This document shows positions 14,571-20,650 of a stretch of DNA of 36,374 bases, piece after piece (positions within the stretch are counted from its first letter, which is position 1; each line of letters opens with the position of its first letter). This DNA comes from Pirellulales bacterium. Its GTDB lineage: Bacteria > Planctomycetota > Planctomycetia > Pirellulales > JACPPG01. Under the pieces are notes generated by a model that worked only from the letters and a program-made list of their open reading frames with translations, did no database searches and was not told the DNA's origin. The position numbers and the translations under genes are program-made. Location: NCBI GenBank assembly GCA_036490175.1, contig DASXEJ010000258.1, positions 1 through 36,374 of the forward strand. Direction: 5' to 3'.

Positions 14571-14662
14571 TTGACTGCGCCGATTGCCAGATTAGACTTG
14601 CCGATGTCGCGCTTCTGGGTGATATGGGGTCGCTGGGTGGATTGGACCTAGCGACCCTTTTT
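14571..14662 (+). ncRNA. candidate small RNA, copy 2 of a conserved-5'-end pair
   Basis: The promoter is TTGACT (14571-14576), 16 nt, TAGACT (14593-14598). The block TGTCGCGCTTCTGGG (14605-14619) begins exactly 7 nt after the -10, as in copy 1. The terminator is GGGTCGCT/AGCGACCC (14627-14634 with 14650-14657) and five T, followed by CATGCGCG. Outside the promoter and the 15-nt block (plus the following YGAT) the two copies differ, so selection on the 5' end is implied. Confidence 0.55.
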
Positions 14663-14735
14663 CATGCGCGAAATTGTTGCCGGCATGAAATGGTTGCTGG
14701 AACTGTCGAGTCTCCTCACTCACTTGGAACCAGCC

Positions 14736-14945
14736 ATGACGCATAAACCTGTAATCGCGCAAGAGTGGACCTGCGATGCATGCAATAAAACAGAACTAAC
14801 GGCTGTCATCGCACTTCCTGAAGGCTGGACAAGCGGAACGCGGGTGTAGGTCGGGGAAATTATCAAAGCGATTGACCTTTGCCAGGATTGTTCTCGGGAC
14901 CGAGCGCAAGCCGTTGAGAATTGCAAGAGACTGATGCGATATTGA
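14736..14945 (+). pseudogene. zinc-finger protein gene with an in-frame TAG
   Basis: The ATG at 14736 gives MTHKPVIAQEWTCDACNKTE, ... ALPEGWTSGTRV, then TAG (14847-14849). The frame continues VGEIIKAIDLCQDCSRDRAQ to TGA at 14943-14945. The two halves supply the two knuckles of one zinc site, CDAC and CQDC, so the intact protein was about 69 residues and the TAG is a nonsense change inside it. Readthrough is possible but there is no specific evidence for it. It follows the second candidate small RNA by about 70 nt. Confidence 0.6.
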
Positions 14946-15033
14946 AATAGGTACTTCGGCCGAGATCTGCAATCGCCTCGACGGGGTCCAGTTGAATTCC
15001 CGTTCCCTACCGATTATTTTAGTACCGCCGACG

Positions 15034-15091
15034 TATGCTAAGGCGTCGACATTGGTCGCCGGTTACACACGAATGCCCGGCGACCTTTTTT
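15034..15091 (+). ncRNA. short terminator-bounded unit with TATGCT box
   Basis: TATGCT (15034-15039) is followed by about 14 nt and a perfect 9-bp hairpin, GGTCGCCGG with CCGGCGACC (15054-15062 and 15077-15085), six T and then ATGCGC. The transcript would be under 50 nt. It could alternatively be the terminator of the damaged zinc-finger gene upstream, though it lies 100 nt beyond that gene and has its own -10-like box. Confidence 0.4.
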
Positions 15092-15411
15092 ATGCGCACT
15101 GCCAGGCCACATTTTTCGCTTGCTTGCGCGCCAGACGTCGCATAGATTTAGCTTCGTCCACCTGGTGCTGACCGTTTGCCACGTGCCTGCGTATTGGTTA
15201 CGCGGGGCGGGGTCCGTCGGCACGCAACTGGGTGCCCCTGCCGGCGGTCCATTTCTATTCAATGGGCGCCTTGCCGATGGCTTTGATGGGCTCTCTCGCA
15301 AACCTAGCTGCCTGGACGTCCCGGAAAGTGCGCCGAGGACCTAACGTGAGCTTCGACTCACGTCGCGATTCGCTGGCATGTCGCCATCGCCACTGAACCA
15401 ATGCGCTCATG
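15092..15411. other. intergenic stretch without a convincing gene
   Basis: Only a weak minus-strand frame near 15089-15180 (GQHQVDEAKSMRRLARKQAK, ending NVAWQCA) looks protein-like, from a GTG start with a poor ribosome-binding site. I do not call it. No repeat or terminator was seen. Confidence 0.3.
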
Positions 15412-15591
15412 ATGGATAATCCACGCGACGCTTTAGAGGCCCGTATTAAGTCTTTAGATGCCGCGCTTGATCAGCTCGGGCCTGGCGACGAGACGCGAAT
15501 GCAAGAACTATTGAGGGAGTGGAGCGAGGTGAACAGAGAAATTGCAATCGTTCATAAATCAAAGCCCTCGGAAACATGGCGGGAGGCTTGA
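15412..15591 (+). CDS. short coiled-coil-like protein
   Basis: The 59-residue product (MDNPRDALEARIKSLDAALD, then QLGPGDETRMQELLREWSEV, then NREIAIVHKSKP) is highly charged, with heptad-like hydrophobic spacing over residues 8-45 broken by LGPGD. It probably forms a helical hairpin. An ATG immediately before (15409) is an equal start. No Shine-Dalgarno is clear. Function is unknown. Confidence 0.45.
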   Translation: MDNPRDALEARIKSLDAALDQLGPGDETRMQELLREWSEVNREIAIVHKSKPSETWREA

Positions 15592-15784
15592 GGCAACTCG
15601 TCGCAGGCCGGCTCGCGAGCAGGAGAATCTGCTTAAATCCGGAATTCTCCATCCGGTTTGTTGATCGCATGACGCCTTTGGTAATGGGCCGTTCATCTTT
15701 GACGCCTGTCTTTAGACGAGCTTGGCTATACGTCGCCTCCGAAGTATTGATCGGTTCTCGCCGCCCTACGGACAACGTGGGGGT

Positions 15785-15816
15785 CGCCAGGCGCTGCCCA
15801 GCCTGGCGGCTTTTTT
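15785..15816 (+). terminator. intrinsic terminator with the ATGCGCC junction
   Basis: CGCCAGGC (15785-15792), loop GCTGCCCA, GCCTGGCG (15801-15808), then GC and six T, followed directly by ATGCGCC (15817-15823). Upstream, TTGGCT-17-TATTGA near 15722-15750 could make this a short transcription unit of its own. It separates the coiled-coil gene from the next gene. Confidence 0.7.
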
Positions 15817-15842
15817 ATGCGCCATCCAGCAGTTCCGGCACG

Positions 15843-16028
15843 ATGAATCCTGACGAAATGCCCCGTGATGACATAGTCCGCGTCGCCCAGTATCGTGGCG
15901 TATCGATCTACAGAGGCGGTGAGAAGTTTTTCCTCATGATGCCAACGGTAGATGGAATGCATACCCTGATCGCCGAGTCCGTCTTGGAGGCGGAGAACAT
16001 CATCAATGCATTCATGAATTGCAAATAG
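15843..16028 (+). CDS. small hypothetical protein, YWV/AR-like
   Basis: The 61-residue product (MNPDEMPRDDIVRVAQYRGV, then SIYRGGEKFFLMMPTVDGMH, then TLIAESVLEAENIINAFMNC) has the strand-strand-helix order of the 8702 and 8923 proteins: an aromatic strand, L(I/V)AE, then a helix with EAxx(I/A). The ATG lies 20 nt after the preceding terminator junction. It is likely a third, more distant member of that family. Confidence 0.5.
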   Translation: MNPDEMPRDDIVRVAQYRGVSIYRGGEKFFLMMPTVDGMHTLIAESVLEAENIINAFMNCK

Positions 16029-16176
16029 CGGGTCGTCTCATAAAGCGACGCTCCAGGATGCCCCAGGAATTGCGCCGAGGGGTAGGCTTGGCCCTACCGT
16101 CTGCTAGACTTTTCAACTGCCGGTCAATTCTTGGCTGCGCGAAGTGTGTTGTGCACCTGACAAAGGAGAAACGCCA

Positions 16177-16875
16177 ATGATCGCTATCAGATGGACGAAA
16201 CTGCTTACGTGCGTTTCGATTCTTGCGCTGTCGTGTAGCAGGACCTTAGCCAGTGATGTAGAAGTCACAGTTAATCCCCCCTTCTCCGATCCTCCCTTCG
16301 CTGTCACGCCAGGGTACGCGGTGTCATATACTCCCAGCACTGGGATTGACCTGACAGTTCCGAGCGCTTTTCCTCAGCCGAATACGGACGTGATGGATGA
16401 CAACAAGTTCGGCGTTTCGCTGAACTATGGGGGAACGGGCTACACCGTACTGACGTCACGGTATCTCTTCGAAAACTCGCCGGAAATCGCTCTAACTGTC
16501 GCGAATCTCGATTCGGCTTTGAACTACGAAGTATTCGTGCAGACGTTTGTCAACAGCGGATCCGACTTCTACGGCGGGCGTTATGGCTTTGCAAGTGGCC
16601 AGTTGACCTCGTATTTCTATTCCGATGGAGGTTCTCTGATCGCAACCGGCACAAATGGTCCGAACGACCAGGGCCAATTTCAAATTCGCGAGTTCGATTT
16701 AGGAATGCATCCGGCTGCTGGCGGCCAGCTGACGCTTTATTTTGATGATTTCAACCAAACCGATTTTGTTGGTAACTTCGCTGAATTGCGTCTCGCTCCA
16801 GTACCCGAGCCCTCCACGCTCATCCTCGCCACACTCGGCGCCGTCGCCTTACTGGCCTATCGCCGTCGCCGCTGA
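16177..16875 (+). CDS. PEP-CTERM secreted protein
   Basis: The 232-residue protein has an N-terminal signal (LLTCVSILALSCSRTLAS) and a beta-rich body (NYGGTGYTVLTSRYLFENSP, ALTVANLDSALNYEVFVQTF, QLTLYFDDFNQTDFVGNFAE) that looks like a jelly-roll or fibronectin-like domain. It ends with a PEP-CTERM sorting signal: VPEPST, a hydrophobic helix LILATLGAVALLAY, and RRRR. Exosortase would cleave and process it; none is in this window. AAAGGAGAAA precedes the ATG. The next gene starts 13 nt after the stop from its own -10 box. Confidence 0.8.
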   Translation: MIAIRWTKLLTCVSILALSCSRTLASDVEVTVNPPFSDPPFAVTPGYAVSYTPSTGIDLTVPSAFPQPNTDVMDDNKFGVSLNYGGTGYTVLTSRYLFENSPEIALTVANLDSALNYEVFVQTFVNSGSDFYGGRYGFASGQLTSYFYSDGGSLIATGTNGPNDQGQFQIREFDLGMHPAAGGQLTLYFDDFNQTDFVGNFAELRLAPVPEPSTLILATLGAVALLAYRRRR

Positions 16876-16888
16876 GTACAATCGCGGC

Positions 16889-17221
16889 ATGAGCGAAGAG
16901 AAGCCAAACCGCCGTCGCTGGTATCAGTTCGGGCTGGGGACGATGCTATTGGCGGTGACCGTTTTTGCGGCATTGCTGGGCTGGGAACTGGACTACATCC
17001 GTGAGCGCAAGGAATTCCTTGCATGGGTCGAGAGCACGTGCGCGGCCGAGGGGAACCATTCGTTCACGATTGACACGCTGGCCGTGCCGGCTGAGATTCC
17101 TGTGTGGCGTCACTGGATGGGAGATAAGCCGGCGGATGCAATTACGCTGCCATTCGTGGCGACAAAGGCCGACGCCGATAAAGCAAGAACACTCTTTCCT
17201 GAAGCTAAGGTCGAGCGGTAG
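16889..17221 (+). CDS. RRRWYQF-family membrane protein, predicted leaderless
   Basis: The 110-residue product opens MSEEKPNRRRWYQFGLGTML, the planctomycete RRRWFQF(S/G)LxT signature. One helix follows (about residues 19-35, LLAVTVFAALLGW), then a charged linker and a small domain (NHSFTIDTLAVPAEIPVWRH, DAITLPFVATKADADKARTL). TACAAT at 16877-16882 lies 6 nt before the ATG and there is no Shine-Dalgarno, so a leaderless mRNA is predicted. Its promoter sits in the gap after the PEP-CTERM gene. The function of this family is unknown; the Arg-rich start suggests a cytoplasmic N-terminus. Confidence 0.7.
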   Translation: MSEEKPNRRRWYQFGLGTMLLAVTVFAALLGWELDYIRERKEFLAWVESTCAAEGNHSFTIDTLAVPAEIPVWRHWMGDKPADAITLPFVATKADADKARTLFPEAKVER

Positions 17222-17225
17222 CCAG

Positions 17226-17266
17226 CGACCCCAGGCAACCGCAATCCGGTGACCTGGGGTCGTTTT
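17226..17266 (+). terminator. intrinsic terminator of the 16889 gene
   Basis: CGACCCCAGG (17226-17235) pairs perfectly with CCTGGGGTCG (17253-17262), followed by TTTTG. It starts 4 nt after the stop codon. Confidence 0.8.
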
Positions 17267-17340
17267 GTTTACCAACGGTCGGATTGCCGTCCTGCGGTGT
17301 TCAATCATTTCGGTCTGGGTGCTTAGCGGCTCCCGGCTGG

Positions 17341-17379
17341 CCGCTGGGTAGCGCCCCGAACACTGCCCAGCGGTCTTTT
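17341..17379 (+). terminator. intrinsic terminator with TTGCGCC junction
   Basis: CCGCTGGG (17341-17348) pairs with CCCAGCGG (17366-17373), then TCTTTTA. The TTGCGCC that follows doubles as the -35 box of the next gene. It lies 75 nt beyond the previous terminator, so it either ends a separate short unit (17270-17380) or is a second terminator. No clear promoter was found for such a unit. Confidence 0.6.
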
Positions 17380-17380
17380 A

Positions 17381-17416
17381 TTGCGCCAGCGATTGGTCAG
17401 CGGTACAATAGGTCGC
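17381..17416 (+). promoter_or_regulatory. promoter for leaderless transcription of the 17417 gene
   Basis: TTGCGC (17381-17386), 17 nt, TACAAT (17404-17409), then 7 nt to the ATG. The 20-nt block around the -10 is identical to that before the 1021 gene. Spacing is optimal for a sigma-70-type promoter and places the start site at the ATG. Confidence 0.6.
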
Positions 17417-17686
17417 ATGTCTACTGGCTCTACGACTCGCCGCCGCTGGTTTCAGTTTGGTCTTGGGACGATGCTTTGGCTGATGCTGACAATAGCGCTC
17501 CTCTTATTCGGCCTTAACGAGCGATTCAAGCGATCCGAAGTTGAATCGGCATCGGCTAGCAAGGAAGCTTCGCTTGCGCAACAGCTCGCACAGACGCGAA
17601 AACAGGCATCGGACGAGCAGAGGAAGCGCCACAGATACCAGCAGGAAAACTCCGAACTTCAGCGCGCAGCCGAGTCCAAGAAATAG
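17417..17686 (+). CDS. RRRWFQF-family membrane protein with coiled-coil tail
   Basis: The 89-residue product reads MSTGSTTRRRWFQFGLGTML, one helix (about 18-33, WLMLTIALLLFGL), then a long charged helix (SASKEASLAQQLAQTRKQAS, EQRKRHRYQQENSELQRAAE) with coiled-coil character. It is the textbook form of the motif that appears intact at 16889 and degraded near 191, 625, 1021 and 1466. The coiled coil would lie outside or inside the membrane depending on topology; the positive-inside rule puts the Arg-rich start in the cytoplasm. Confidence 0.7.
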   Translation: MSTGSTTRRRWFQFGLGTMLWLMLTIALLLFGLNERFKRSEVESASASKEASLAQQLAQTRKQASDEQRKRHRYQQENSELQRAAESKK

Positions 17687-17705
17687 GCGATCTTAAGTCA
17701 CTTAC

Positions 17706-17732
17706 GCCTGCACACACTAATCACCCACTACC
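17706..17732. repeat. 27-bp direct repeat, right copy
   Basis: Matches 2909-2935 with one mismatch, in the same orientation and likewise 20 nt after a stop codon. Confidence 0.5.
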
Positions 17733-17853
17733 CACTGCCGGCCCTCTTTGACTTGCTATCGCGTGAACCAGTAACGTGAGCGATCCGCGCCAACAGAGCT
17801 GCCAAGATCGCAAGGCTTGCGGCTCACGAAGCATTAGCAAGTCGAGTCGTTGA

Positions 17854-17940
17854 AGTGGCGCGACTCCCGTGATGGCCTGCGGTTTGGCTGACAAGGCTTG
17901 GACGATCAAGGAATTAATCGAGCGAGCAGCCGTGGAGTGA
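17854..17940 (+). pseudogene. possible C-terminal relic of an insertion-sequence transposase
   Basis: The frame reads SGATPVMACGLADKAWTIKE then LIERAAVE and stops at 17940. TPAMAxGLxDxxWxxEEL is a frequent C-terminal ending of some insertion-sequence transposases, which this resembles. The frame is closed by a TGA at 17851-17853, so nothing upstream is preserved. Low certainty; the match is short. Confidence 0.3.
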
Positions 17941-17943
17941 TAG

Positions 17944-18315
17944 ATGGCCGAAAAGAGCTTTCATCGATTCTCACTATCGGACGAATACGACGCCGATTGC
18001 GATGAATCAGAACGCGGCCGCGCTGGTCAAATCTATCACGTACGCGGGACTTCTACCGGACGCGGAAAGACACTTACGCCAATTGCCCGTTACTTCTGCT
18101 GGAGACCGAGCTTCGTAGAGGGCTTTAATGGACATTGGAGAGTCGATTGCTTCGTCAAAGAACACGCCCTAGCACCGAAGCCACTAGCTATCGGACAATC
18201 GCTGGTCCAAGCACTAATGCGCGAACAAATATGCCTTGAGCCGATCTGGCTTTCAGTGCATCAGAGCGAGGAGATATCGGGAGGCGCATTCGGGCAAGTG
18301 TTTGAAGAGGACTGA
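17944..18315 (+). CDS. hypothetical protein
   Basis: The 123-residue product has GGAGTGA before its ATG. It is polar and mixed (FHRFSLSDEYDADCDESERG, then RYFCWRPSFVEGFNGHWRVD, then ALAPKPLAIGQSLVQALMRE, IWLSVHQSEEISGGAFGQVF). No family is recognised. The central FVEGFNGHWRVDCFVKEH could be a beta hairpin. It stands alone on the plus strand; a T-rich stretch but no clear hairpin follows. Confidence 0.5.
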   Translation: MAEKSFHRFSLSDEYDADCDESERGRAGQIYHVRGTSTGRGKTLTPIARYFCWRPSFVEGFNGHWRVDCFVKEHALAPKPLAIGQSLVQALMREQICLEPIWLSVHQSEEISGGAFGQVFEED

Positions 18316-18395
18316 TCTAACTTTCTTTTTTCCCACACACCGGATTACCAGTACCATTCTTTAAGCCTGAAGTAGATTCTTTGGTCATTTCTGCC

Positions 18396-18617
18396 CTATG
18401 TGGTTTTTTTATTTCGTCCCCCGGGCTTCAGTTCCAGCCCGAAGTAAGCCGCGAGTTTGTCGGCCGTCCGTTCTAGCCGAATGTCGCGGTGCTGGTCGGG
18501 ATCAGCCGACAAAAACCGGCTGAGGATTGGGTGCGAGACCCCACACCGCTTGGCCAGTTCGTTGAGTGAAAGGCCCGAATCTTTAATCGCGCATTTGATT
18601 TGCTTGCTGATTGACAT
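18396..18617 (-). CDS. XRE-type repressor
   Basis: The 73-residue product (MSISKQIKCAIKDSGLSLNE) has a Cro/CI-type HTH: LNELAKRCGVSHPILSRFLS (about residues 18-37), then RLERTADKLAAYFGLELKPG. The ATG ending at 18617 is chosen because the minus-strand promoter TTGCCA-17-TATGCT (18653-18648 and 18630-18625) lies exactly 7 nt before it, giving a leaderless transcript; two in-frame ATGs further upstream lie inside that promoter. It faces a two-gene operon and probably represses both directions through the palindrome at 18654-18671. Confidence 0.75.
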   Translation of the reverse strand: MSISKQIKCAIKDSGLSLNELAKRCGVSHPILSRFLSADPDQHRDIRLERTADKLAAYFGLELKPGGRNKKTT

Positions 18618-18647
18618 CAACACAAGCATAGCAAATATGCCGCTTGG

Positions 18648-18681
18648 TGGCAATTGACACAGTGGTGTCAACTGCTACAAT
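18648..18681. promoter_or_regulatory. divergent promoters with palindromic operator
   Basis: The plus-strand promoter is TTGACA (18654-18659), 16 nt, TACAAT (18676-18681). The palindrome TTGACAC-AGTG-GTGTCAA (18654-18671) covers its -35 box and abuts the -35 box of the minus-strand promoter (18648-18653). A dimeric XRE repressor bound here would block both. The arms are perfect over 7 bp. Confidence 0.65.
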
Positions 18682-18695
18682 GCCGATTAGAAAGT

Positions 18696-18726
18696 GGCCC
18701 CCGCGATGTTGTACCATCCGGGGGCC
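18696..18726 (+). promoter_or_regulatory. GC-rich hairpin in the 5' leader of the 18760 operon
   Basis: GGCCCCCG (18696-18703) pairs with CGGGGGCC (18719-18726). There is no T run, so it is not a terminator. It would sit about 8 nt from the predicted mRNA 5' end and 20 nt before the CGGAGG ribosome-binding site, and may stabilise the message. Confidence 0.5.
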
Positions 18727-18759
18727 GTGGAAAACCCCAAGTCCGACCGGAGGTTTACG

Positions 18760-18993
18760 ATGTCCAAGGTAGCTACACGTAGGAAAAGCGTCCAGCGCAC
18801 GAAGGCTCGATGCCGAAACGTTGAAATTTACGCCATTGAGACTATCCATCGTGGCAAGTCCGGGATCTTCGATGCCATGCACGACGGCGAGAGGGCTCGG
18901 CAGCTCGTCGAACAACTCACAAAAGCCTTCCGCGGTACTACCAGCCGCGCCATTCTCCACACCACGAGCGTGCGGATTGGGGGTGTCCTTTGA
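18760..18993 (+). CDS. small basic protein, first gene of repressor-controlled operon
   Basis: The 77-residue product (MSKVATRRKSVQRTKARCRN, then VEIYAIETIHRGKSGIFDAM, then RARQLVEQLTKAFRGTTSRA) has CGGAGG 6 nt upstream. The layout of a basic N-terminus, a strand with VxIYxxET, a helix and a strand ending in HTTSVRIG recurs in the first 85 residues of the next gene, so the two look like paralogues. It could bind nucleic acid, but no known family was identified. Confidence 0.55.
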   Translation: MSKVATRRKSVQRTKARCRNVEIYAIETIHRGKSGIFDAMHDGERARQLVEQLTKAFRGTTSRAILHTTSVRIGGVL

Positions 18994-19445
18994 AGACTAA
19001 AGCAGCAAAGAAGCCCGTCCAGCGTCGAAAGTTGTTGACAACCAGACGAACTGAAACTGGCCGCACTGTCACGGTCTATTTCCTAGAGATTAGGACGCCC
19101 GATAAGCCGGTGGAGTTCAGCCGCGAGTCTCTAAACAAGGAATGGGCCGAGGACTCGTTACGACGGGTTCAAAAGATCCTCGAAGACTGCAGTGGATGTA
19201 TGGTGAAATTGCATTCCGTCACCGCCAGAATACCGATGGATAACGCTCCGCGGGTGACGGCCGCCCGTGAGCAGCTCTATCAAGTTGTGGTCAAGCATGA
19301 AGACGGGCTACGCGAGATCGTTGCGCAATTCATGTGCAAGGGTGAAGCGGACGGCTACACGGAAACCTACAACAAAAAGAGAGAAGACGGCAATATCGCA
19401 AAGGCTATGAAGATGCCGCCGTTGCCTGTTCTCAGAACGTACTAG
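18990..19445 (+). CDS. hypothetical basic protein, second gene of operon
   Basis: Start is TTG at 18990, overlapping the previous stop (TTGA) after a GGGGGTG. The 151-residue product opens with a Lys/Arg-rich tail (KTKAAKKPVQRRKLLTTRRT), then TVTVYFLEIRTPDKPVEFSR, a helix (EDSLRRVQKILEDCSGCMVK) and LHSVTARIPMD, paralleling the upstream protein. A second half (AAREQLYQVVVKHEDGLREI, VAQFMCKGEADGYTETYNKK) is extra. A strong terminator follows. Cargo directly before an integrase and under its own repressor fits an accessory gene of the element. Confidence 0.55.
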   Translation: MKTKAAKKPVQRRKLLTTRRTETGRTVTVYFLEIRTPDKPVEFSRESLNKEWAEDSLRRVQKILEDCSGCMVKLHSVTARIPMDNAPRVTAAREQLYQVVVKHEDGLREIVAQFMCKGEADGYTETYNKKREDGNIAKAMKMPPLPVLRTY

Positions 19446-19452
19446 CTACGTC

Positions 19453-19491
19453 CCGCTGGCGTCGTGTCGACCATACGGCGCCAGCGGTTTT
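19453..19491 (+). terminator. intrinsic terminator between operon and integrase
   Basis: CCGCTGGCG (19453-19461) and CGCCAGCGG (19479-19487) pair perfectly over 9 bp, followed by TTTTCTT. Confidence 0.8.
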
Positions 19492-19510
19492 CTTCATGGG
19501 AGAAAAATAC

Positions 19511-20497
19511 ATGATCGCTCTTAACCAACTCGCATTAATCGAAACCGCACCACACCCGCAACCCCTCGTCGCCGGTGATCCGAACGTTGCGGCGGCGGGG
19601 CGGTTAATTGCCTTGTTCGTCCGTTCCGGTAAGAGTGAGCGAACGACCGCAACGTATCTCGGCGCTCTCGATGACTTCGCTGGCTTCATGCAACAGCCAA
19701 CGGCTGCGTTCGCAGTATCCCAACTGCTGGCCAGCGGCCGTGGCCCCTGTACAGCAGTGATTCAGCGATACCTAGTCAACATGAACGATCGAGCCCTGGC
19801 TCCGCACACGCACAACCTGCGGCTCACGGTGCTGCGCAGTCTGCTGGAATTCGCCAATTCTCTGGACATGATTTCCTGGACGGTCCGGGTCAAAGGGATT
19901 CGTGGGGCTGGCAATGTGAAGGATTGCCGCGGTCCGACTTTGGAACAAGTCCGAGCGATGTACGCCCGGATTGTTGGCGATGATGCACCCGCCCGCCGGT
20001 CGCGCGCCGCATTCCGGCTCTTGTTCGACTTGGGCCTGCGTCGCATGGAAGTCCTAGCGATCGATGTCGAGGATTGCGACCTATCGCCCGGTGGCCGTGC
20101 GTGCGTCATGGTGCGAGGGAAAGGGAAGCGGACTAAATCACCGATCACTCTGCCGGAGGAGACGGCCGCGGCCCTCCGTTCGTGGATGGCCGTTCGTGGC
20201 GCACAGCCGGGACCGCTTTTCATTAGCCTGTCGAATTCTTCGAGGGGCAGGAGACTGTCCGGCCAGTCCCTGTTCGTGCTGATTCAGGATCTGGGTCGCC
20301 AAGTCGGGACTAAGACAGGCATTCATCAGATGCGTCACAGCTCAATCACCGCCGCGCTGACCGGAACGAACGGCGACGTGCGACGCGTGCGGTTCCACTC
20401 GAGGCATGCCGACTTGGCGACGATCGCGAAGTACGATGATGCACGGCAAGACATGGCCGGCGGGGTCGCGAAATTGGTTGCGGGGATGCTGGAGTGA
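19511..20497 (+). CDS. tyrosine recombinase (phage-type integrase)
   Basis: The 328-residue protein has an N-terminal SAM-like core-binding domain (TTATYLGALDDFAGFMQQPT through TVLRSLLEFANSLDMISWTV) and a catalytic domain. Visible catalytic residues are Arg in LGLRRMEVLAI (about 177), Lys in VRGKGKRTK (about 206), HQMRH (about 270-274), His in HSRHADLAT (about 296) and Tyr in IAKYDDAR (about 306), so the site is complete. GGGAGAAA precedes the ATG at 19511. It is about 150 nt upstream of a tRNA 3' fragment, the usual attachment position. It differs from the integrase family whose remnants lie in the repeats downstream. Confidence 0.85.
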   Translation: MIALNQLALIETAPHPQPLVAGDPNVAAAGRLIALFVRSGKSERTTATYLGALDDFAGFMQQPTAAFAVSQLLASGRGPCTAVIQRYLVNMNDRALAPHTHNLRLTVLRSLLEFANSLDMISWTVRVKGIRGAGNVKDCRGPTLEQVRAMYARIVGDDAPARRSRAAFRLLFDLGLRRMEVLAIDVEDCDLSPGGRACVMVRGKGKRTKSPITLPEETAAALRSWMAVRGAQPGPLFISLSNSSRGRRLSGQSLFVLIQDLGRQVGTKTGIHQMRHSSITAALTGTNGDVRRVRFHSRHADLATIAKYDDARQDMAGGVAKLVAGMLE

Positions 20498-20650
20498 GGG
20501 ACTACAGACCACTACATCCTTCTGCCTCGAATACAGCGTTTCTTTGTCGGTTTTCAATATTGAGTAATAACACTTGAGAAACTGCCCGAGGTTCGATATT
20601 CTCAAAACAGTCGTCGTTTTTCGTGCTTTTCGGCTGGCTTTGCGTGTGCC

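Noticed and set aside
14172-17416. Integron-like attC array
   Set aside because: The hairpins followed by T runs recalled attC sites, but there is no conserved GTTRRRY/RYYYAAC pair and the nearby recombinase lacks an integron-integrase character. Terminators explain the hairpins.
2909-17732. CRISPR array
   Set aside because: The repeats are too few and too far apart, and no Cas protein is encoded.
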